Assembly (NCBI GenBank): GCA_030426955.1
Contig: JAUHXS010000001.1
Coordinates: forward strand, 371,339 to 435,338
Reading direction: 5' to 3'
Length of the DNA stretch: 64,000 nucleotides
From: Bacteroidia bacterium
GTDB taxonomy: Bacteria; Bacteroidota; Bacteroidia; Chitinophagales; JAUHXS01
The position numbers were made by a program, and so were the translations under genes. Below are positions 1-7,289 of the stretch, piece by piece. A model generated the notes under the pieces. It worked only from the letters and a program-made list of their open reading frames with translations, did not search any database and was not told where the DNA came from. How positions within the stretch are numbered: the first letter of the stretch is position 1; every line of letters begins with the position of its first letter.

Positions 1-361
1 TTATCAGGAAGTAGATTACAATCCTTTAGCTGGCATAGCTTATTATAGGTTAAAACAAACAGACGATGACGGTTCTTTTTCCTATTCTAATATTATAAAA
101 ATTGACTTACACCAAAAAATCAATATTAGGATATTCCCAGTTCCTGCTAAAGAAAAATTAAACGTAGTATTTAAAGATGGTAATATGAGTGAATCATCTA
201 TCTCTATAAAGAATATACTAGGTCAAAAGATAAATGTGGATGTGAATACATATGGAACAATTACGCAAATAAATACCAAACCTTTAAAATCAGGTATTTA
301 TATCCTAGAAGTTCAGCAAGATGCACATACTCACGAACAATTTAAATTTGTTGTAGAATAA
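1..361 (+). CDS. C-terminal part of a T9SS type A sorting-domain protein (5' truncated by the window)
   Basis: The reading frame is open from base 2 and stops at 359-361, so only the last 119 residues are seen. The fragment begins with the YYRLKQTDDDG motif that commonly precedes the sorting domain in Bacteroidota secreted proteins. It then has the type A C-terminal domain: an IFPVPAKEKLNV strand, a KNILGQKI strand and a closing LKSGIYILEVQ strand. In the family this domain directs passage through the type IX secretion system and is usually cleaved at the cell surface. The function of the mature protein cannot be told because the N-terminus is missing. Confidence 0.85.
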   Translation, partial: YQEVDYNPLAGIAYYRLKQTDDDGSFSYSNIIKIDLHQKINIRIFPVPAKEKLNVVFKDGNMSESSISIKNILGQKINVDVNTYGTITQINTKPLKSGIYILEVQQDAHTHEQFKFVVE

Positions 362-410
362 TATTTAAAGCATTTTGATCGGCAAAATATCACTTACAGG
401 CAAAGTTCTT

Positions 411-440
411 TTGAATTAATAATATTATTTACGATCTTTG
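411..440 (+). promoter_or_regulatory. Bacteroidota-type promoter for rpmB-rpmG
   Basis: TTTTG ending at 413 (-33 element), a 19-base spacer and GATCTTTG at 433-440 (-7 element) match the TTG-N19-TAnnTTTG promoter of Bacteroidota except for the first base of the -7 box. The expected start of transcription is near 446, giving a 5' UTR of about 25 bases before rpmB. Confidence 0.6.
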
Positions 441-470
441 CGACCTGTTTTAAGCTAAAAGCGTAGAAAA

Positions 471-710
471 ATGTCAAGAGTTTGTGAATTAACAGGGAAA
501 GGGCCTATTTCAGGTAACAAAGTTTCTCATGCTAATAATAGGACAAAAAGGAAGTTTTACCCTAATTTAAAGACAAAGAAGTTCTATATTCCTGAGGAGG
601 ATGAGTGGATTACCTTGAAGGTGTCTACTTCTGCATTGAGAACAATCAATAAGAAAGGCATTTATGCTTATTTGCAAGAATTAGAAAAAGAATATAAAGA
701 TTCTTTATAA
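471..710 (+). CDS. rpmB: 50S ribosomal protein L28
   Basis: L28 is a small protein of the large ribosomal subunit. The 79-residue product starts with the diagnostic MSRVCELTGKGP motif, followed by GNKVSHANNRTKRKF and the TLKVSTSALRTINKKG segment typical of the family, and its length is normal. It is the first gene of a short translation operon: L33 follows 9 bases after its stop and DUF4295 after that, the usual order in Bacteroidota. The ATG lies about 25 bases below the predicted transcription start. Confidence 0.97.
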   Translation: MSRVCELTGKGPISGNKVSHANNRTKRKFYPNLKTKKFYIPEEDEWITLKVSTSALRTINKKGIYAYLQELEKEYKDSL

Positions 711-719
711 TCTAGAATT

Positions 720-902
720 ATGGCAAAGAAAGGTAATAGAGTTCAAGTAATATTAGAGTGTACAGAACACAAAACATCTGGAAAACCGGGTACTTCCAGA
801 TATATTACAACTAAGAACAAAAAAAATACCCCCGATAGAATGGAGATCAAGAAATACAATCCTATTCTAAAGAAATATACAGTTCATAAAGAAATAAAAT
901 AG
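720..902 (+). CDS. rpmG: 50S ribosomal protein L33
   Basis: L33 is a component of the large ribosomal subunit near the E site. The 60-residue product has the core [18 protein letters not shown], the [22 protein letters not shown] motif and a basic C-terminus. The cysteine pairs of zinc-binding L33 forms are absent: only one Cys remains, in LECTEH. This makes it the zinc-independent type, as is common in Bacteroidota. It sits between rpmB and the DUF4295 gene, almost certainly on one transcript. Confidence 0.96.
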   Translation: MAKKGNRVQVILECTEHKTSGKPGTSRYITTKNKKNTPDRMEIKKYNPILKKYTVHKEIK

Positions 903-908
903 CACGTC

Positions 909-1079
909 ATGGGAAAAGTCAGTAAGAATGCCAGAACAGATAGAGGCCAAAATCAAACTGGTAAAGATATCGTTAAAGTTATTAAGGCCATCAAGTCTAA
1001 AAAATCTTCAGGATATAGCTTTAAAGAAGGATATGTTCATAAAGATGATGTAAAAAAGTTTCTAGCTGAAGCAGAATAG
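909..1079 (+). CDS. DUF4295 family small basic protein
   Basis: This 56-residue lysine-rich protein begins MGKVSKNARTDRGQ and ends KKFLAEAE. Its size, charge and constant position right after rpmB and rpmG in Bacteroidota identify it as DUF4295. No function is established. The linkage suggests a ribosome-associated role, which is inference. The ATG at 909 lies 6 bases after the rpmG stop, so it is probably translated as part of the same operon. A strong hairpin terminator follows 25 bases after its stop. Confidence 0.88.
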   Translation: MGKVSKNARTDRGQNQTGKDIVKVIKAIKSKKSSGYSFKEGYVHKDDVKKFLAEAE

Positions 1080-1103
1080 TTTGCATCAAATTAAAAAGAA
1101 TGT

Positions 1104-1140
1104 AAAAGCTTCTCCTAAGAAAATGGGAGAAGCTTTTTTT
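1104..1140 (+). terminator. Rho-independent terminator after rpmB-rpmG-DUF4295
   Basis: A perfect 12-bp stem (AAAAGCTTCTCC at 1104-1115 with GGAGAAGCTTTT at 1126-1137) encloses a 10-base loop and runs into a seven-T tract ending at 1140. It lies between DUF4295 and ftsY. The 15 bases left before ftsY hold no promoter, so it may be only partly effective. Confidence 0.85.
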
Positions 1141-1154
1141 ATGAAATAATAATA

Positions 1155-2129
1155 ATGGGAATATTTAGCATTTTTTCTAAGAAAAAAGACAATAAGCAAC
1201 AAGAAGAAGAAAAGAAAGACCTTCAACAGGCTGTTCAAAAGACCAAAGAAAGCTTTTTCTCAAAAGTAACTAAAGTTGTCGCTGGCAAGTCTACCGTTGA
1301 TGATGAGGTTTTGGATGATTTGGAAGAAGTATTAGTCTCTTCTGATGTCGGCATCGATACAACGGTTCAAATTATTGAAAGACTAGAGCAAAGAGTTGCT
1401 AAAGATAAATACGTTAATGCTTCAGGCTTGAATAGATTGTTGAAAGAGGAAATTATTGAGCTACTAAAGGAAAACAACACTTATGATGTAACAAATTACA
1501 ACATCACTTCTGGAAAAAAGCCTCACGTCATCATGGTTGTTGGTGTAAATGGTGTAGGAAAAACTACTACTATCGGGAAACTTGCTAACCAATTCAAACA
1601 GGCTGATCAAAAGGTTTTGCTTGGGGCAGCAGATACTTTTAGAGCAGCTGCAATAGATCAGCTTGATATTTGGGCAAAGAGAGTTGATGTGCCTATAATC
1701 AAACAACAAATGGGGTCAGATCCAGGAGCCGTTGCTTTTGACACAATACAATCTGCAGTAGCAAATGATCAGGACATAGTAATTATCGATACGGCTGGAA
1801 GGCTTCATAACAAAGTTAACTTAATGAATGAGCTATCAAAAGTAAAGCGTGTGATGACAAAGGTAATTCCCGATGCTCCGCATGAAGTTATCTTAGTATT
1901 AGATGCTTCGACAGGTCAAAATGCTATTGAACAAGCTAAGCAATTTATCAATGCTACAGAAGTTACTGGAATTGCTTTAACGAAGCTTGACGGAACTGCA
2001 AAAGGTGGTGTTATACTCGGTATTGTAAGCCAATTTAAAGTCCCAATCAAATATATAGGTGTTGGTGAAAAGATTGAAGATATACAACTCTTCAATAGTG
2101 CTGAGTTTATAGATAGTTTATTTAATTAA
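1155..2129 (+). CDS. ftsY: Signal recognition particle receptor FtsY
   Basis: FtsY is the membrane-associated GTPase that receives SRP-ribosome complexes at the translocon. The 324-residue protein has a short charged A region (about residues 1-45), the helical N domain (about 46-115) and the SRP-type G domain. GTPase motifs are clear: GVNGVGKT at about 130-137, DTFRAAA, DTAGRLHNK, TKLDGTAKGG and a C-terminal GVGEKIEDIQLF. The short acidic N-terminus is usual in this phylum. Its last 12 bases overlap the end of the convergent gene at 2118-2630. No separate promoter is visible, so expression may depend on readthrough of the hairpin at 1104-1140. Confidence 0.97.
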   Translation: MGIFSIFSKKKDNKQQEEEKKDLQQAVQKTKESFFSKVTKVVAGKSTVDDEVLDDLEEVLVSSDVGIDTTVQIIERLEQRVAKDKYVNASGLNRLLKEEIIELLKENNTYDVTNYNITSGKKPHVIMVVGVNGVGKTTTIGKLANQFKQADQKVLLGAADTFRAAAIDQLDIWAKRVDVPIIKQQMGSDPGAVAFDTIQSAVANDQDIVIIDTAGRLHNKVNLMNELSKVKRVMTKVIPDAPHEVILVLDASTGQNAIEQAKQFINATEVTGIALTKLDGTAKGGVILGIVSQFKVPIKYIGVGEKIEDIQLFNSAEFIDSLFN

Positions 2130-2630
2130 CTTACTGTGCCAACTATCTTTCAACTTAACCTCCCATTCTTTTTCTAACTTCTCCTTAGTACTTACAAGGT
2201 TATTAAACACTACAGCATCGTGATCGACCTCTCCACTTTCTGTAAGCTGCTTGAACTTTACTTTGCTTACTATCTTTAGTCCTTCTTCAGATCGATACGC
2301 AACATTCAATCGGTTGAATAAATCAACTTTATATTTTGCCTCTACTTCTTTAATAAAGTGAACAGAGCTATCAATTGAACAGCCACTTGCTCCTGCCTGA
2401 GACTCATCAACCATTAAAACAATAAAACAATTGTAGAAAACATCTCCAGCGGCCTTAAGTTGGCTTCCATGCGCAGCCCACTGATTGGTAAAAGTATCTA
2501 GTGCTGAACGTATTTCTGATGCCTCGTTATCACTAAACAATCTATCGCTTTGGTATATCCATACTTTTGAAGCATGATTAAAATCATTAAATATTGAAAA
2601 AATATTTTTTTCTGTAACTTCTTGCCCCAT
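2118..2630 (-). CDS. Conserved hypothetical protein next to rseP
   Basis: The 170-residue soluble protein has no signal peptide or membrane segment. It begins with a segment reminiscent of a family found across Bacteroidota that is sometimes labelled 'ABC transporter ATPase', but it has no Walker A, Walker B or signature motif, so that name is not supported. A conserved-looking core around WIYQSDR, FTNQWAAHG and DVFYNCFIVLMVDE is visible. It starts 16 bases after the end of rseP on the same strand and is probably co-transcribed. No function can be assigned. Its 3' end overlaps the end of ftsY by 12 bases. Confidence 0.75.
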   Translation of the reverse strand: MGQEVTEKNIFSIFNDFNHASKVWIYQSDRLFSDNEASEIRSALDTFTNQWAAHGSQLKAAGDVFYNCFIVLMVDESQAGASGCSIDSSVHFIKEVEAKYKVDLFNRLNVAYRSEEGLKIVSKVKFKQLTESGEVDHDAVVFNNLVSTKEKLEKEWEVKLKDSWHSKLIK

Positions 2631-2646
2631 AAAAGATTTATTTCAA

Positions 2647-3966
2647 CTAAAACAGCTTGAAGATGTCATTGCCATTTACAAAAATCAGCAATGCAAAAAG
2701 GATGATCATACCAACCATCTGAGCATATTCCATAAATTTGTCGTGAGGTTTTCTACCTGTAATAATTTCATACAACAAGAATAAGACGTGACCACCATCT
2801 AACGCTGGGATAGGGAGCACATTCATAAATGCCAAAATGATGGAAAGTAGTGCTGTCATACTCCAAAAAGTTTGCCAATCCCAAACTGGAGGAAATAAAT
2901 TTCCAATAGAGATAAAGCCTCCTAACGACTTATATGCTCCTGTCTTAGGCGAAAGAACAAGCTTAAATTGGTTGATATAATCATTTAAAACCTTAAAAGC
3001 TTTTTTAGCACCTGCGGGAATAGACTCCCAAAACCCATATTGTATGGTCTCCAAATCAAAAAAGTAATTGGGCTCCACTGGGTATATACCAAGCTTTCCA
3101 CTTTCTGGAATTACGATGTCTATCTCTTGTTCTTCTCCGCCTCTTAGTATCTTAAGCTTTGCACGTTGTCCCTTTTTAGCCTGCAAGGTTTCTGTAAAGC
3201 GATCAAAATAGATGATTTTTTCTCCGTCTAATCCAATAAATTCATCTTCTTTTTGAATTCCAATTTCCTCAGCATAAGAGTCTTTTACAATCTTGCCTGC
3301 AACAAAAGGGAATCTGGGTGTCAAAAAAGGTCTACCTCTATTATCGATTACAGCCTTTACAAAAGCATCTGTCACTTGTAATTCAACAGATTCCCCTCCT
3401 CGCTCTATTTGAATAGTTTTTACATCTTCAAGCAACACTCTTCCTGTAATTTCAGAAAATTTATTAATGCTTTTGTCATCCAAAGAGACAACATTATCAC
3501 CATTCTCAAAACCGATTGTTTGTGCTATAGAATCAGCCCAAACGCCATATTTCACATTATCATTAGGTAAATACTCCTCTCCCCAAGTAAATAGCATCAT
3601 GCCATAAATAATTATGCCTAAGAATAGATTGACGGTAACACCTCCTAACATAATGATAAGCCTTTGCCAAGCTGGCTTAGAACGAAATTCCCAAGGTTGA
3701 GCAGGCTGCTTCATAGCTTCTTTATCCATAGATTCATCAATCATGCCTGATATTTTGACATATCCGCCCAATGGCAACCACCCAATGCCGTATTCCGTCT
3801 CCCCTATCTTCTTTTTGATTAACGAAAACCATGGATCAAAAAATAGATAAAATTTCTCAACCTTGGTCTTAAAAAGTTTTGCGGGGATGAAGTGTCCTAG
3901 CTCGTGAAGAATAATTAAGAATGATAAGCTAAGAAGGAACTGAGAGGTCTTAATAAAAATATCCAT
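2647..3966 (-). CDS. rseP: Site-2 intramembrane zinc metalloprotease RseP
   Basis: RseP-type proteases cleave transmembrane substrates such as anti-sigma factors and remnant signal peptides within the inner membrane. The 439-residue protein has HELGH at residues 21-25 in the first membrane helix, two PDZ-like regions in the middle (around IGFENGDNVVSLDD and IGIQKEDEFIGLDG), and the NVLPIPALDGGHVLF motif that supplies the third zinc ligand near the C-terminus. Its length is normal. The neighbouring dxr gene found in many bacteria is not here. About 115 bases of non-coding DNA precede it, so it probably has its own promoter. Confidence 0.95.
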   Translation of the reverse strand: MDIFIKTSQFLLSLSFLIILHELGHFIPAKLFKTKVEKFYLFFDPWFSLIKKKIGETEYGIGWLPLGGYVKISGMIDESMDKEAMKQPAQPWEFRSKPAWQRLIIMLGGVTVNLFLGIIIYGMMLFTWGEEYLPNDNVKYGVWADSIAQTIGFENGDNVVSLDDKSINKFSEITGRVLLEDVKTIQIERGGESVELQVTDAFVKAVIDNRGRPFLTPRFPFVAGKIVKDSYAEEIGIQKEDEFIGLDGEKIIYFDRFTETLQAKKGQRAKLKILRGGEEQEIDIVIPESGKLGIYPVEPNYFFDLETIQYGFWESIPAGAKKAFKVLNDYINQFKLVLSPKTGAYKSLGGFISIGNLFPPVWDWQTFWSMTALLSIILAFMNVLPIPALDGGHVLFLLYEIITGRKPHDKFMEYAQMVGMIILFALLIFVNGNDIFKLF

Positions 3967-4080
3967 GAATCTTTTAAAACTTGACTAGCACAAAGAAAAC
4001 CAAATTAGTTTGAAGTTCTAAATGTTAGCCTAGAAATATTAACATTAACCTACAAACACGTATTATAAAATATTGATAGT

Positions 4081-4722
4081 CTATTTAGACAATCCAACTA
4101 GCCCATTCAAAAACATCTCCATTTCACCTTCTCTAGTTTTGAATAAGTTTTCTGAAGTATATGTCACTAGTTGAACTGTTCCATAACTACTCGTGAAATA
4201 ATAGCCATAATATACAAACTTAACGCCCTGAATAGTACCTATTAACTGCATCATCAGCACTTCATTATCATTCACAGTTCGATACTCCTGATTAATGACT
4301 TTAGTATCTGGAGCAACGCTTTTAGCATTATTAATGGCAGCCTGTCTTAAATTTTGAATTGGAATTTCAATCTTTTCAGTAATTAACATTCCATAAATGC
4401 CTTCATCGTTACTAGTAAAAGTATACTCCGCTGCTGCTTCACTATCTTCTTTTTCAAACTTCCATTCCTTTGGATTTATCCATACTCCTACATTTACCTT
4501 ATTACTTTTGACAATAAAAGATGAAGAAGCTTCTTTTTTGTATTTTTTCTTATTTGTAGAAATAACTTCAAGATTATTCAATCCATTATCAATATAGCTC
4601 CATTTGCCATCTTCATAGAGTATTACTTCATCTCCAGTTTCCGTCAAGGCTTTTATCTGACTATAGCTATATAGACTTGATATAAGTAGCATTGAAGCTA
4701 TAAAGAAGTTCCTTTTTATCAT
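4081..4722 (-). CDS. Secreted protein of unknown function
   Basis: This is a 213-residue protein with an N-terminal signal peptide (basic MIKR, then a hydrophobic core to about residue 20). The mature part starts with the KALTETGDEVILYEDGKWSYID segment, a short strand-rich module that recurs at the front of many Bacteroidota exported proteins. The rest looks like a mixed alpha/beta domain with YTFTSNDEGIYGMLITEKI and a C-terminal EMEMFLNGL helix. There is no sorting domain and no lipobox. It begins 5 bases after the stop of the T9SS gene upstream (4728-5741), so the two are likely co-transcribed. No function is recognised. Confidence 0.75.
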   Translation of the reverse strand: MIKRNFFIASMLLISSLYSYSQIKALTETGDEVILYEDGKWSYIDNGLNNLEVISTNKKKYKKEASSSFIVKSNKVNVGVWINPKEWKFEKEDSEAAAEYTFTSNDEGIYGMLITEKIEIPIQNLRQAAINNAKSVAPDTKVINQEYRTVNDNEVLMMQLIGTIQGVKFVYYGYYFTSSYGTVQLVTYTSENLFKTREGEMEMFLNGLVGLSK

Positions 4723-4727
4723 GTATA

Positions 4728-5741
4728 TTAGTATTTTAATATTCTCTCGGTGTAAATGCTCTCGCCTATTTTAAATTGAACAAAATAAACACCAGCACTT
4801 AACGCTTTGGCATCTACTTTAAGATTGTGCCTATTCCTTCCCGATGGAGACACTTTATCGTAAAGCGTCTCTACCAACTTGCCATTTATATCAAGCAACT
4901 GAATATTAACAGGAAATTTATCCTCTAGGTTATACTCAACTTGTATCACATCTTTAAATGGATTAGGCATGATTGAAATTTTCAACATCTCAAAATCAAC
5001 TCCTTCTACATTAGTATATTGATAGCCAAATGAACTTGAATCAACAATGATTTCTATATCATGCGTATCGCTTCCTGTTACATTAACAGTAAAGTCCAAC
5101 CCTTTTATTCCTGTTATGCCACAATAGATATAGTACTCTCCAGGAGGAATGTTGGCAAACTTATATAAACCACTATCAATACCAGCTGGATGCGTATGGG
5201 TTACATCATACCCCCAAACTGCTCCTTTCGTAACACTTTTGTCAATTAAAGACACATCAACTCCATTCAATGGATCACCAGGTCCAAATACCTTGCCAAA
5301 ATCATTAGGTCCTTTAACCATTCGACCTAGTACAACTCCATTACCTGTAGTAGAGGTTTTCATCTCTACTAGATTGATCATTTTATCACTAGTGTCAGTA
5401 TGATGATAAATTTTGGCACTATCCCAATTGACAACATCACCATAGTAGGTTGGAACTGTATTAGGATTAAGTGACGTATCGGGTTTTGCTAAAATCAGAT
5501 ACTTACCTGTATCAATAGACTGAAAGTTAGCCTGTCCATCAAGTGATGTTACGCTACTTGCGGCTTTTTCAAAAACTTTCTTTGACATATCATATATGTA
5601 TAAGTTTACGATAGCCTCTTCTACGTAAAAAGCTCCTCCTGTGTCACGCACTGTAACAGTCATGTCATATTGACTCTGCGCATTTACTAAGCCAGTAATA
5701 ATGAAAAGGAACCAAAAACTTGTAATACTCTTTTTTAACAT
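4728..5741 (-). CDS. T9SS type A sorting-domain protein with a transthyretin-like repeat region
   Basis: The 337-residue protein carries a signal peptide ending near VNAQ. Two beta-sandwich stretches follow that resemble carboxypeptidase regulatory-like (transthyretin-fold) domains: an N-terminal one with ANFQSIDTGKYLILAKPD and a second with YKFANIPPGEYYIYCGI. The last 80 residues form a type A sorting domain (ISIMPNPFKDVIQVEYNL, LLDINGKLVETL, LSAGVYFVQFKIGE). It is inferred to be exported through the outer membrane and released or anchored at the surface. It lies between ychF and the 213-residue secreted protein on the same strand, separated by 10 and 5 bases. Confidence 0.85.
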   Translation of the reverse strand: MLKKSITSFWFLFIITGLVNAQSQYDMTVTVRDTGGAFYVEEAIVNLYIYDMSKKVFEKAASSVTSLDGQANFQSIDTGKYLILAKPDTSLNPNTVPTYYGDVVNWDSAKIYHHTDTSDKMINLVEMKTSTTGNGVVLGRMVKGPNDFGKVFGPGDPLNGVDVSLIDKSVTKGAVWGYDVTHTHPAGIDSGLYKFANIPPGEYYIYCGITGIKGLDFTVNVTGSDTHDIEIIVDSSSFGYQYTNVEGVDFEMLKISIMPNPFKDVIQVEYNLEDKFPVNIQLLDINGKLVETLYDKVSPSGRNRHNLKVDAKALSAGVYFVQFKIGESIYTERILKY

Positions 5742-5751
5742 AACTCATTTT

Positions 5752-6840
5752 TTAATTATTAAATCTAAAATGCATGATATCGCCATCATCAACAATATAT
5801 TCTTTTCCCTCAATTCTCAACTTGCCTGATTCTTTACATGCTAACTCAGACCCTAAAGCAACAAAATCATTATACTTAATAACTTCTGCTTTTATAAAAC
5901 CCTTTTCAAAATCAGTATGAATAACACCCGCAGCCTGAGGTGCAGAAGCTCCTATGTTTACCGTCCACGCTCTCACTTCTTTTTTGCCTGCTGTAAAGTA
6001 TGTAATCAAACTTAATAACTTATATGCTGACTTTATTAGCCTTGTTACACCAGATTCTTTTAAACCTAACTCGTCTAAAAACTCTTTTCTATCATTATAG
6101 TCATCCAGTTGTGCAATGTCTGCCTCTATTGCTGCACTTATGATTAAAACTTCTGCTTTTTCATCTTTAATAGACTCTTTAAGCTGGTTTACATATTGAT
6201 TGCCTTCTAGAACAGCCCCCTCATCTACATTGCACACGTACATTACTGGCTTGACAGTCAGCAAGTGTAAGTCTTGCAATAATGCCATATCCACTTCAGC
6301 ACTGCGAAGATTCTTGCCTTCTAGCAAGTGTGTTCTGCAAGTTTCTAATATCTCGAGTTGCTTTCTTGCCTCTTTGTCTCCCGACTTTGCTACCTTTTGT
6401 GCACTCTGCACTCTTTTTTCAACAGTTTCTAAGTCCTTAAGCTGAAGTTCCGTATCTATAATCTCCTTATCACGAACTGGATCAACTGCCCCATCTACAT
6501 GTACTACATTTTCGTCATCAAAACACCTCACAACGTGAATAATAGCATCTGTATCTCTTATGTTTGCTAAGAACTGATTACCTAGGCCTTCTCCTTTACT
6601 AGCACCTTTTACCAAACCCGCAATATCTACAATTTCAACTGTAGTTGGCAAAACTTTCTCTGGCTCAACCAGTTTTTCAAGAATACCAAGACGCTCATCG
6701 GGAACTGTTATAACTCCAACATTAGGTTCTATTGTGCAAAATGGAAAATTTGCCGCTTGTGCTTTTGCACTAGACAAAGCATTAAAAAGTGTTGATTTTC
6801 CAACATTAGGCAACCCTACAATACCACATTGTAATGACAT
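5752..6840 (-). CDS. ychF: Ribosome-binding ATPase YchF
   Basis: YchF (Obg family, OLA1-like) is a P-loop nucleotidase that prefers ATP and associates with ribosomes. The 362-residue protein shows the P-loop GLPNVGKST at residues 9-17, switch II DIAGLVKGASKGEGLGN, the altered G4 motif NVDEG that goes with ATP preference, a coiled-coil helical insertion around residues 130-190, and a C-terminal TGS-type domain with VRAWTVNIGASAPQAAGVIHTDFEKGFI. Length and motifs are complete. It is the first gene of a likely minus-strand unit with the two secreted proteins at 4081-5741. Confidence 0.97.
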   Translation of the reverse strand: MSLQCGIVGLPNVGKSTLFNALSSAKAQAANFPFCTIEPNVGVITVPDERLGILEKLVEPEKVLPTTVEIVDIAGLVKGASKGEGLGNQFLANIRDTDAIIHVVRCFDDENVVHVDGAVDPVRDKEIIDTELQLKDLETVEKRVQSAQKVAKSGDKEARKQLEILETCRTHLLEGKNLRSAEVDMALLQDLHLLTVKPVMYVCNVDEGAVLEGNQYVNQLKESIKDEKAEVLIISAAIEADIAQLDDYNDRKEFLDELGLKESGVTRLIKSAYKLLSLITYFTAGKKEVRAWTVNIGASAPQAAGVIHTDFEKGFIKAEVIKYNDFVALGSELACKESGKLRIEGKEYIVDDGDIMHFRFNN

Positions 6841-6904
6841 TTACATTAGTTTAATCTAAACTAATATAGAATAAAATACCCAATAAAGAAACAAATTAGA
6901 ACTA

Positions 6905-7216
6905 TTAAGAATCTTCACTCTCCTCGTCCCTTCGACTAAACTCATCAAAATCATAGTCTGGAAGCAACTCTGTTTTGACATGATCTACAGCCTCTGATAG
7001 ATGCTCTATAAACCGATTAAAATCTTCTTTATATAAAAACAGTTTATGTCGCTCATAGCCATCATCGTCAAATCGTTTCTTACTCTCTGTTATTGTAAGA
7101 TAATAGTCGTTAGACTTTGTTGTTCTGACATCAAAGAAGTAAGTTCTTCTTTTTCCAGCCTTTAACCTTTTTGAAAAGACCCCGTCATGGTTTTTACCAT
7201 TGTCCTGATCCACCAA
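6905..7216 (-). CDS. DUF3276 (PUR-alpha-like) nucleic-acid-binding protein
   Basis: The 103-residue protein has the single-repeat PUR domain of the DUF3276 family: GVFSKRLKAGKRRTYFFDVR, then DYYLTITESKKRF and HKLFLYKEDFNRFIEHL, with an acidic tail. Bacterial PUR domains bind single-stranded DNA or RNA, and the role in Bacteroidota is unknown. No ATG is available in frame before the conserved core. The start must be TTG at 7216 or GTG at 7213, about 20 bases below a possible promoter. In many Bacteroidota this gene adjoins an ABC exporter, as it does here. Confidence 0.88.
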   Translation of the reverse strand: MVDQDNGKNHDGVFSKRLKAGKRRTYFFDVRTTKSNDYYLTITESKKRFDDDGYERHKLFLYKEDFNRFIEHLSEAVDHVKTELLPDYDFDEFSRRDEESEDS

Positions 7217-7237
7217 TTTGATTTTTGTTATAAAAAA

Positions 7238-7268
7238 TAAATATATAGAAAAAAAAACATATTTGCAA
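7238..7268 (-). promoter_or_regulatory. Possible promoter of the DUF3276 gene
   Basis: On the minus strand TTG (7268-7266) is followed after 20 bases, including a nine-T run, by TATATTTA (7245-7238), one mismatch from the TAnnTTTG -7 consensus. It would give a 5' UTR of about 15-20 bases before the non-ATG start. The region is very AT-rich, so a chance match is possible. Confidence 0.35.
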
Positions 7269-7289
7269 GACTTTTTAAATCAGGGAGAT

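Noticed and set aside
1464..1709. 81-residue open frame on the minus strand
   Set aside because: It is wholly inside ftsY on the opposite strand, with no recognisable domain or start signal.
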